Below, piece after piece: positions 48,246 to 55,072 of a stretch of DNA of 64,000 nt. Numbering within the stretch: the stretch's first letter is position 1; each line of letters begins with the position of its first letter. Below the pieces are notes generated by a model. It had not been told where the DNA came from. It did no database searches and saw nothing but the letters and a program-made list of their open reading frames with translations. The DNA is taken from NCBI GenBank assembly GCA_040902195.1, contig JBBDXS010000002.1, forward strand, positions 62,001-126,000, read 5' to 3'. Made by a program: the position numbers and the translations under genes. The DNA is from JBBDXS01 sp040902195. Its GTDB lineage: Bacteria > Chloroflexota > Dehalococcoidia > DSTF01 > RBG-16-68-14.

Positions 48246-49868
48246 TTACGGCGCAACGACCGGCACCGAGAGCTCCTGGCCCACGCGCACGATGCCATCG
48301 CTCACGATGAGCGTAATCGTGTACGTACCGGGATCCGCGGGCGTCTGCCAGCTTACCTGCGCACCCTGCTCGCTCGAAAGCGTACCGGCAGACGCTGACC
48401 ACGCGGGCTGCAGGAGCGTGCTGTTCGGCGTGACGAGTTGGACCTCGCCCGACTGCGCGTACTGCGCGACCACGGGCCAGATGTTCGATGCCTCCGTCGC
48501 AAGCGAGACGTCCTCAACGGCGACACCCCTCAGCTGATAGCGGCTCGCCAGATCGAGACGGAACGCCTCGCTAAACAAGTCCGCGAGCCAGACGGTGCGG
48601 TCACCGCCGCCGCCGGTGTACGTAAACGTGACCGCGCGCGCGGCCTCGTCCCAGTGTATGCCTGCCGCCGAGATGTTCTGCGCGACGAGCGGCACAGTCG
48701 CGTCCGGCGTGAGAGCGGCGCTATCGATCACCGGCTGCGCGGCAAGGCCCAACGCTTCGGTAAGCGGCATCGTGCGTACGCCATCAACGCTGCGCTCGCG
48801 GCTGAACGAACTGATCGTGAGCAGGACCTTGCTTGCGCCGACCCGCGACGTGAGAAAGCCGAGCGCGGCGTCGAGGCGCTGGTAGTACGTGTCCTGGTCC
48901 GGATCGGCCGCGATCTTGAAGACGGTCACCAGTGGCGACAGCACCGCCAGATCGAAGCCTTGCGTGTCCCAGTCGCCGCCCTTCTGCGCCGGCGCCGGGA
49001 TCGTCAGCGTCAGCGTCTTGCCGTCCTGCCCAAGCGCTGTCGATAGCTCCTGCGCGAACGTCGAAAACTCCGCCTGCAAACCAGGATCGAATCGATACGC
49101 CAGCTCGATGCCCGCGTAGTTGCCATCGCGCGCGAGCGCGGCGATCGCCTGTGTATGTGTGGTGCGCAAGTCCGGAGAGGTGAGAACCGAGTTGATGTTG
49201 GTGATCGCGTCCGGCGTCAGCGCGGCAATCACCGGAACGACATCGATGGCGAGACCGGACGGAACTTGGAGCGGTCCGCCGGAGAGCTGCCCGTCGGCCG
49301 CCGGCGTCAGCCCGAGTGGGTTGAGCGTGCTGAGCAACCCCTGCGACCGCGGATCGATCTCGCCGCCCGGCTGAAGGTAGCCCGTCACCGTTCGTACCGT
49401 CGAGGCCTGACGGAAGGCCGCGACGTTCGTCGGAAAGAAGGACACCTCGCCCGAGGCGGCGGTGCCATTCGCGACGACTTCCGCATCGCCCAGGCGCTCC
49501 CACTCATCGCCCTGATAGGTAAAGAGCGAAAGCTCTTCGTCGGCCGCAACGGTAGACGATAGATTGACGGTGAGCTTCGCCTTCTGCGACACGGGCGCGG
49601 CGACCGAGAGATCGAAGAGCGAGCTGACCGCCTCGAACCCCGCGGGCGGCGCGGGCATGTCGTCTCGGATCGTCGTTGCAATGTTGTCCGGCAGCTTGGC
49701 GCCGCCGCCGCCGCTGTCGAGAATGGAGATGGGCGGCAGTACGAGGATAAGTAGCAGGACGCCGAGCGCGATGCTCAGGCCGACGACGATGAGCGCAGTC
49801 CGATCGCGCGCGTACGGCGCTTCCGGCTGGAGGATCTCATCGAACGGGCCGTGTTCTTCGTCTGCCAT
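48246..49868 (-). CDS. Membrane-anchored GH18-like protein with C-terminal Ig-like region
   Basis: A 540-residue protein with a short cytosolic N-terminus, one transmembrane helix (ALIVVGLSIALGVLLLILVLP, about residues 24-44) and a large outer part. The middle resembles a GH18 TIM barrel (ALARDGNYAGIELAYRFDPGLQAEFSTFAQELSTAL, LTIPAPAQ, GFDLAVLSPLVTVFKI), but the DxxDxDxE catalytic strand reads GIELAYR, so chitinase activity is not expected. The C-terminus is Ig-like (AQVSWQTPADPGTYTITLIVSDG). Likely binds wall glycans. Co-transcribed with rsmD and coaD by spacing. The family call is moderate. Confidence 0.72.
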   Translation of the reverse strand: MADEEHGPFDEILQPEAPYARDRTALIVVGLSIALGVLLLILVLPPISILDSGGGGAKLPDNIATTIRDDMPAPPAGFEAVSSLFDLSVAAPVSQKAKLTVNLSSTVAADEELSLFTYQGDEWERLGDAEVVANGTAASGEVSFFPTNVAAFRQASTVRTVTGYLQPGGEIDPRSQGLLSTLNPLGLTPAADGQLSGGPLQVPSGLAIDVVPVIAALTPDAITNINSVLTSPDLRTTHTQAIAALARDGNYAGIELAYRFDPGLQAEFSTFAQELSTALGQDGKTLTLTIPAPAQKGGDWDTQGFDLAVLSPLVTVFKIAADPDQDTYYQRLDAALGFLTSRVGASKVLLTISSFSRERSVDGVRTMPLTEALGLAAQPVIDSAALTPDATVPLVAQNISAAGIHWDEAARAVTFTYTGGGGDRTVWLADLFSEAFRLDLASRYQLRGVAVEDVSLATEASNIWPVVAQYAQSGEVQLVTPNSTLLQPAWSASAGTLSSEQGAQVSWQTPADPGTYTITLIVSDGIVRVGQELSVPVVAP

Positions 49869-50091
49869 GGGGCGGATCGGTGGGTCCTTTAGGTGGCAGC
49901 GCCGCCGTGAGAGGCCTGGCGCCGCTCGCCCGCTTGAATTTGGAGTACTCGTAGGGCGCGGTTATTGTAGCACCGCCCCTCACGAGCGCAAGCGGACGGC
50001 GCGACGAACACGAGTCTGCGGGAACGACAGCAATCACCCCGAGATGCAGGTTGCTTCCCGGGGTGAAGATCGCGGGGCTGAGGCGTTGCCG

Positions 50092-51114
50092 CTAGTTGCA
50101 GGTGGTTCCGAACTGGAAGGCTACGCCGAAGATGTCCGTGAACAGGTCGATCTGGCCGTCCGGTGGCCCAAGCTGCCAGGCGGGCGCGCCCGGCGGCGCC
50201 GGCGAACGGTCGAACGCGGGATGGTAGCCGGTCAGGGGCTGCGGCGAAAGCGGATCCGTGTTGCGGTTGATCGCCGCACGGCCCCCGTCGTCGGTCGCGC
50301 TCCAGTGAATCATAACGCCAAAGATGTCATCGTTCAGTGAGATCGTGCCGTCGTAGCTGTTCGAGTCGTTGGGCACGTCGAAAAAGTCCCAGTAGTTGTT
50401 CGGGTCGAGCTGGCCGCCCTGCGTGAGGTCCGAGCCGCGCTCACGCGCGTCGGAGCAGCCGTCGCCGTCGTTGTCGGGTGTCGTGCCCGGCATGCGGACT
50501 CCAGGCGCACCGACATCGCCCGGCGGCGGAGCCGGCGTGGGCGTAGCCGTCGCGCCAACCGGAGGCGTGTAACCGTCGTCGTAGCCGCCGAACTCTGTCG
50601 TCCAGTACCAGTCGTACGGAGCGCTCGCGTTGTACGCCCGGCCGATGCCGATGACGGTGTAGTGCCCATTCAGCATGTTCGCATTGTGGCCGGGGCTGTT
50701 GAGCCACTGCTGGTAGGTGTCCGGAGCGGTCTCATTCCCGGCAGCGATGTTCTCTCCGATCCAGGTATTGAACGTGTAGTTGCAGTCCCGGAAGCGCTGG
50801 ACCCACGTGCGGTTGATCGGCGTGTCATCGTGCGCGAAGTACGACTGGTCCGCCATGTGCTTCGATTTCCAAGCCGCCGTCTTGTTCAGCGTCGACGAGA
50901 ACGAAAGCGCTGGCTGTCCGTTCTCCGTGCGGTGCTGGTTGATGAGCCCGAGCATCTCCTGCTCTGCGCCATCGACCGCCGCATCCGCTGGCGCCACTGT
51001 GCAATTCGGGCCGGCCAGCGCGGGGCTAGCCGCGCCCGCGTACAGGCCGGCCGCTCCAAGGGCGACGAGCGCGGCTAGCGCCGCGAGGCGTACGAAGAGT
51101 CTGCGATATCTCAT
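50092..51114 (-). CDS. Secreted CAP-domain protein
   Basis: A 340-residue exported protein. The signal peptide is LAALAALVALGAAGLYAGAASPALAG. The CAP (SCP/PR1) domain follows: EQEMLGLINQHRTENGQPALSFSSTLNKTAAWKSKHM, YFAHDD, GENIAAGN and WLNSPGHNANMLNGHYTVIGIG, with the paired His residues that bind zinc. A Thr/Pro linker leads to a tail (DNDGDGCSDARERGSD..GGQLDPNNYWDFFDV) with Asp-rich calcium-type loops, a tail type I associate with uncultured Chloroflexi. The function outside the cell is unknown. Its Shine-Dalgarno lies in a strong hairpin. Confidence 0.87.
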   Translation of the reverse strand: MRYRRLFVRLAALAALVALGAAGLYAGAASPALAGPNCTVAPADAAVDGAEQEMLGLINQHRTENGQPALSFSSTLNKTAAWKSKHMADQSYFAHDDTPINRTWVQRFRDCNYTFNTWIGENIAAGNETAPDTYQQWLNSPGHNANMLNGHYTVIGIGRAYNASAPYDWYWTTEFGGYDDGYTPPVGATATPTPAPPPGDVGAPGVRMPGTTPDNDGDGCSDARERGSDLTQGGQLDPNNYWDFFDVPNDSNSYDGTISLNDDIFGVMIHWSATDDGGRAAINRNTDPLSPQPLTGYHPAFDRSPAPPGAPAWQLGPPDGQIDLFTDIFGVAFQFGTTCN

Positions 51115-51119
51115 TGGCT

Positions 51120-51177
51120 CCCTCTAGGGGCCGCGCGTACACGGCTCCTCCCAATGAAGCATCGGCCCCTGAGAGGG
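51120..51177 (-). promoter_or_regulatory. Hairpin that buries the CAP gene ribosome site
   Basis: CCCTCT-AGGGGCC (51120-51132) pairs with GGCCCCT-g-AGAGGG (51164-51177), a 13-pair stem with one bulged base and a 31-base loop. On the mRNA the AGAGGGAG Shine-Dalgarno before ATG 51114 forms the 3' base of the stem. Opening of the stem could control translation. It does not match a riboswitch class I can recall. Confidence 0.55.
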
Positions 51178-51335
51178 TGATCTGTTGCGCCTTTCGTCAC
51201 AATGGGCGGGGGCATCGGGCTCTCGAGGAGCGAGGCGGAGGAAGCGGAGCGGGCCGGAGGGCCGGAAGTGAGGCGTGTCGCGGCAGTCGCGATTGCTGAA
51301 TGGCGGCTGGCTCCTTCCAGCTTTGGGTCCAAAAC

Positions 51336-51620
51336 TCAGCGTGCCGGAGGGCGGCGGCTGAGCTTCCTGGCATATTTGTACACCATCCGGCGCATATGGA
51401 ACACGTCTGTGCCGGCGCCGTTGATGCCTCCGACCGTGACGGCGCAGCCGTAGCCTGCCTTTCGTACCGCCTCCACGGCTACCTCCGAGACGTGCTTCTC
51501 CTTGCCGAACGGGTACGCAAACGCGATTTCGGGAGGATGCTGTCGAGCTGCTCCCGGCCGTCCGGCCGGCTTCAGTTTACGCCAGCCTGATTGCAGGGAG
51601 ACCCGCCGTAGACGTAAGGA
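51336..51620 (-). pseudogene. Polysaccharide deacetylase (NodB domain), C-terminal remnant
   Basis: Translating the minus strand from about 51600 gives a run with IAFAYPFGKEKHVSEVAVEAV, then RKAGYGCAVTVGGINGAGTD and VFHMRRMVYKYARKLSRR before a stop at 51336. FAYPFG followed by A-V-x-x-A-G-Y is the last third of the NodB deacetylase domain. The upstream part with the metal-binding Asp and His residues is absent: the frame runs into the palindrome at 51622-51645. No start codon or ribosome site is apparent. It is a dead fragment. Confidence 0.75.
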
Positions 51621-51621
51621 C

Positions 51622-51645
51622 AGGGGCGCACAGCTGTGCGCCCCT
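51622..51645. repeat. 24-base perfect palindrome (copy also at 53834)
   Basis: A perfectly self-complementary 24-base sequence with half-site AGGGGCGCACAG. An identical copy lies at 53834-53857. This copy is between the deacetylase remnant and the PAS-LuxR gene end and could serve as a terminator. Confidence 0.85.
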
Positions 51646-51669
51646 GTGATGTCGCCGCTGCGTTGGCGT

Positions 51670-52275
51670 TCAGACGAGCCCTTCGCGGATCGCGCGCACC
51701 GTTGCGTCTGTGCGCGAGTTCGCGCCCATCTTCAGCAAAATGTGCCGCACGTGGTTGTGCACCGTGTACGGACTTCGCCCGAGCGACTTTGCGATCTCCT
51801 TGTCCGTCTTTCCGCCAGCGACGTGACGGAGCACGGTCAGCTCGCGGTCGGTGAGACGGTACCGGCCATGACGCCGGCCCGCCTCATTCTCTTCTTGCTG
51901 CTCCGGGGCGTCGGTCTGCGCGTGGACGTCCTCCAGCGCCTGGACCGATGCCGCGTAATACACGACAGTCCCATCCTTGTCGCGGACCGCGAGGACCTCC
52001 GCGCGCGCCGGAAAGCCGGAGCCGTCCTTGCGAACGTGCATCAGCTCGACGGTGCGGTGGCCGGTCTGGTTGAGCGCCTCGATGATGCCGGGGAGCTGCC
52101 CGCGATGCTCCGGCGCGAGCAGCGTTTCGAGGCGCTTGCCGACGAGCTCCTCGCGCTGGTAGCCGTGCATCTCCGCGTAGCGGGAATCGACGTTTGAAAG
52201 CGTGACGTCGGACGCATTGGCGACGACCAGGCCGCATTGCTGGCTGGTCTCTTCGTTTTGTTTGGTAGCGTTCAT
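51670..52275 (-). CDS. PAS domain / LuxR-type HTH regulator
   Basis: A 201-residue cytosolic regulator. Residues 10-115 form a PAS domain (VANASDVTLSNVDSRYAEMHGYQREELVGK..HRTVELMHVRKDGSGFPARAEV). Residues 140-198 form a LuxR/GerE helix-turn-helix (LTDRELTVLRHVAGGKTDKEIAKSLGRSPYTVHNHVRHILLKMG). There is no receiver domain, so the signal is presumably sensed by PAS directly. No operon partner exists, so target genes are unknown. The start has a GGGAGGCAG site. Confidence 0.9.
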   Translation of the reverse strand: MNATKQNEETSQQCGLVVANASDVTLSNVDSRYAEMHGYQREELVGKRLETLLAPEHRGQLPGIIEALNQTGHRTVELMHVRKDGSGFPARAEVLAVRDKDGTVVYYAASVQALEDVHAQTDAPEQQEENEAGRRHGRYRLTDRELTVLRHVAGGKTDKEIAKSLGRSPYTVHNHVRHILLKMGANSRTDATVRAIREGLV

Positions 52276-52435
52276 CGCGCTGCCTCCCTTGCGGGTTGGC
52301 CGGACAATCCGACAGCCCTTGCGACGCCTTTCGGACGCCGCGTCCCCCGAGATGGTGGTTCCCGCCAGGCCGCGTTTCGCTCCTGACGTGCGTGCGGGCC
52401 GGCGCTACTGCTGATGCGCGGTAGAAACCCGAGTA

Positions 52436-52512
52436 TGGTGGGCGATGCAGGACTTGAACCTGCGACCTTCTGTGTGTAAAACAGACGCTCTAGCCAACTG
52501 AGCTAATCGCCC
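52436..52512 (-). tRNA. tRNA-Val (TAC)
   Basis: On the minus strand, GGGCGAT pairs with ATCGCCC as the acceptor stem, the D arm is GCTC..GAGC, the anticodon stem TCTGT/ACAGA carries loop TTTACAC with anticodon TAC, and the T arm is GCAGG-TTCAAGT-CCTGC. Discriminator A and encoded CCA end at 52436; 77 bases in all. Confidence 0.97.
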
Positions 52513-52610
52513 GCGTGCGTTATGGTATCACGTAGCGAATGGTGCGTGCCACGAATAGGCTGCACCGGACGTATACACTTCGTTGCAATATGCCGGTGAA
52601 TGAACGCCAT

Positions 52611-53789
52611 TCATCCGCGCGCAAGTCGCATGAGCGTGCGTCCGACGCGCGCAAGGCTTTCGAGATTGTGCACCGGCAACAGCTCATCGACTGACGGCAG
52701 CGCGGCCGCCATGCCTTGCGCAACGGGCTGATAGCGATCGTCACCGACGAGCGGATTGAGCCAGAGCACGCGAAACGCGCGCCGGCTCAGCACACGCATC
52801 TCGCGCCGGAGTTGCTCAACGTCGCCGCGGTCCCAACCGTCGCTGATGATCACAACGACCGTGCGCGGGCCGAGGCGTTGCTTGGCGTAGCGCAGGTTGA
52901 AGTCCGCGATACAGCCGCCGATGCGCGTGCCGCCGGACCAGCCCTCGACATGGCGGCTGACGCGCGCGAGCGCCTCGTCGAAGTTGCGCGAATGGAGGAG
53001 CGGCGTCACCTCGAACAGCTTGGTGCTGAATACGAACGTGCTCACGCCACGCAGCTCGTTCTGAAGGCCGTAGACGAACTGCGCCAAGAAGCGGGAGTAG
53101 ACGTCCATCGAGCCGCTCACGTCGCAGAGGAGAACGACGTTCAGCCGCTTGACACGACGGCGGCGGCGCACGAGGCGCTCGACCTCGCCGCCGCGGCGGG
53201 CGGCGATGCGCAGGCTGCGCCGCAGGTCGATCTCGCTGCCGGTGCGCGACGCGCGACGCCGGCGCGTCGTCGTGGTCGCGAGCTTAGGGGCGAGGCGGCG
53301 CAGGTAACGTCGGGCCTCGCGCACATCGTCGTCGCGGTACGTGGCGAAGTCCTTGTGCACGAGGACGTCCTCGCCGCTATAGCTGCGCGGCGGCGTTTCG
53401 GCGTTCGACGCGGACGCCGCGTTGTCGCGCGCGTACGCGAGGTTCATCTGTTCGACCATACCGAGCCGCGCCTCTCCGCGTTCGAAACGCGGGGGCTTTG
53501 GTTGTTCTTGCTGCGCTTCCTCACGCGCCAGACGCCAGAAGCGATCGAACAGCACGTCGAAGACGGGGCGGTCGTCGACGGTGGTGAGCAGGGTCGCGGA
53601 GAGCGCGGCGCGGAAGTCATCGCGGCGGGTGACATCGATCTCGCGCAGGCAGTGCGCGGCGGCGAGGACCTGGGTGGTGGTGACCTCGAGTTCGCCGGCT
53701 TTGAGGACGGCGGCGAAACGCACCAGGTTGCCGGCCAGGTCGCCGTGGCGCCCGGCAAGGGCATCGAGGACGGGTTGGAGCTGGTTCAT
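52611..53789 (-). CDS. VWA domain protein, CoxE-like
   Basis: A 392-residue cytosolic protein. The N-terminal half is helical (MNQLQPVLDALAGRHGDLAGNLVRF), with an arginine-rich middle (TTTTRRRRASRTGSEIDLRRSLR). The C-terminal half is a von Willebrand A domain with the MIDAS motif LLCDVSGSMDVYSRF, VSRHVEGWSGGTRIG and VVIISDGWDRGD. CoxE-type proteins usually work with a MoxR AAA ATPase to insert metal into CO dehydrogenase or other enzymes. No MoxR gene lies next to it, which is unusual. ATG 53789 is used; upstream codons are not conserved-looking. Confidence 0.85.
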   Translation of the reverse strand: MNQLQPVLDALAGRHGDLAGNLVRFAAVLKAGELEVTTTQVLAAAHCLREIDVTRRDDFRAALSATLLTTVDDRPVFDVLFDRFWRLAREEAQQEQPKPPRFERGEARLGMVEQMNLAYARDNAASASNAETPPRSYSGEDVLVHKDFATYRDDDVREARRYLRRLAPKLATTTTRRRRASRTGSEIDLRRSLRIAARRGGEVERLVRRRRRVKRLNVVLLCDVSGSMDVYSRFLAQFVYGLQNELRGVSTFVFSTKLFEVTPLLHSRNFDEALARVSRHVEGWSGGTRIGGCIADFNLRYAKQRLGPRTVVVIISDGWDRGDVEQLRREMRVLSRRAFRVLWLNPLVGDDRYQPVAQGMAAALPSVDELLPVHNLESLARVGRTLMRLARG

Positions 53790-53833
53790 GATTCGTTTGG
53801 CAGGGTAACGGATCGGGGCGAGCCGGAAATGGT

Positions 53834-53857
53834 AGGGGCGCACAGCTGTGCGCCCCT
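53834..53857. repeat. 24-base perfect palindrome (copy of 51622-51645)
   Basis: Identical to the copy at 51622, again between two genes on the minus strand (the rimI end and the start of the VWA gene), so it may end the rimI transcript. It is flanked by GGT on the left and ACGATG on the right. Confidence 0.85.
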
Positions 53858-53889
53858 ACGATGTGCAGCAGATGAAAACCCTAGCTCAG

Positions 53890-54558
53890 CTAGCGGACGA
53901 TGCCTCGGAGGTCGCCGGCGAGGGGGTAGGCGTCGCCCCAACGTTTGCGCTGTTCGGCGATGCGCTCGATGAGGAGCTGGCGGTAGGCGTTCGAGCGCAG
54001 CTCGGGTGTGGTCATGAGGACGGCGTCCTCCTGCGTGTCGCTGTAGTACTTCGCGCGGATGCCGACCTGGCGGAAGCCGTACTTCTCGTAGAGGGCGCGC
54101 GCGGCGGCGCTCGAGATGCGGTACTCGAGCGTGACCTCGTCTTGATGTTCGCGGATCGCCGTCTCGATCGCAGCGACGAGGAGCACTTCGCCGATGCCCT
54201 GGCGCCGGCACTCCGGGCGGACGGCGATGGTGACGATGTGCGCGTCGCCGACCATGAGCCAGAGGCCGACGACGCCGAGGATGCGGTCAGACGTGCCGGG
54301 CGTGTCGGGCAGACCTCCGATGAAGCGCTTGACAAAGCGGCGCATACCGGGCGTGTCCGCCGGCGGCGACGCGAGGCTGGCGTGTTCCGCGGACGGCTCG
54401 TACGCGACAAGGTAGCGCGCCATCTTGTTCTTCATCTCGCGTTGGTAGACGGTCTGGGGCCACATGGTGGGGAACGACTGGCGCTCGATGTCGAGGATCT
54501 GGGGTATGTCGGCGGCCTGCATCGGCCTGATACGACAGTGGACAGCAGCGACGCGCAT
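53890..54558 (-). CDS. rimI: GNAT acetyltransferase, RimI-like
   Basis: A 222-residue acetyltransferase. CRIRPMQAADIPQILDIERQSFPTMWP is the RimI-type start, IVTIAVRPECRRQGIGEVLLVAAI carries the acetyl-CoA loop (RRQGIG), and EVTLEYRISSAAARALYEKYGFRQVGIRAKYYSDTQEDAVLM the C-terminal Glu/Tyr region typical of RimI. RimI acetylates ribosomal protein S18 and other proteins at the N-terminus. An insertion near residues 50-85 makes it longer than the usual 150. The ATG follows GAGGAG by seven bases. Confidence 0.88.
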   Translation of the reverse strand: MRVAAVHCRIRPMQAADIPQILDIERQSFPTMWPQTVYQREMKNKMARYLVAYEPSAEHASLASPPADTPGMRRFVKRFIGGLPDTPGTSDRILGVVGLWLMVGDAHIVTIAVRPECRRQGIGEVLLVAAIETAIREHQDEVTLEYRISSAAARALYEKYGFRQVGIRAKYYSDTQEDAVLMTTPELRSNAYRQLLIERIAEQRKRWGDAYPLAGDLRGIVR

Positions 54559-55072
54559 GATCGCTCCTCGAACGTCTGGGGGACGGGAGCAGTGTAGCGC
54601 GAGGAACCAGGAACAGGGAACAAGGACAGGGATCGTGGGAGGTTGGGTCGCCGGTGGCTCGCCGCTAGTCGTCGGGCGGCTGTCAACGGATAGAGGTACG
54701 GATAAACGGATCAGCGCGGTGAGAGATGGGGTGTGGGGGCGGCTCGCGAGACGCCCCACACCGTCGTGGGAGGCGATCGGCGATGATCTTGCGCGCGGGC
54801 CTGTCTCCTGCGGCGACTCTTCGAGGGGCGCCGTGGCGACCTGAAGGTCGCCGCTACGGATGGTGCGCGTGGAGGTCCGGAGGCTGTGAGGTTGCGCGCA
54901 CACTAACAGAGGGTTTGGGCGCTGGCGCGAGGAACCTCAGGTCCTTCGGGCTCCCCGCCCCCGTGCGCTCTACCCCGCTCCCCTCAGGATGACAGCGAGC
55001 GTCGCTACGTTGACGTTAGCGTAAAGATTAGGTAGACTGCCGCGAAGCTAGCTCGCGGGTCCTTAGATACAC
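54559..55072. repeat. Gene-less 514-base region packed with dispersed repeats
   Basis: No gene is supported. It contains a low-complexity GGAACAGGGAACAAGG tract (about 54603-54630, inverted relative to 8380-8405), the 21-base unit CTCCTGCGGCGACTCTTCGAG (54805-54825), a palindrome with arms GGCGACCT and AGGTCGCC around GA (54835-54852, core CTGAAG) followed by GCTACGGATG, and the 65-base repeat 54930-54994 (inverted copy of 5485-5551). All these modules also occur elsewhere in the window. Confidence 0.75.

Noticed and set aside
51111..51332. A 73-codon minus-strand ORF upstream of the CAP gene
   Set aside because: It is Ser/Arg/Pro-rich without a domain and overlaps the regulatory hairpin and CAP start.
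51180..51335. Possible c-di-GMP or c-di-AMP riboswitch upstream of the CAP gene
   Set aside because: I compared the region with the recalled consensus of both classes and found none of the conserved blocks; only the simple hairpin at 51120-51177 is supported.
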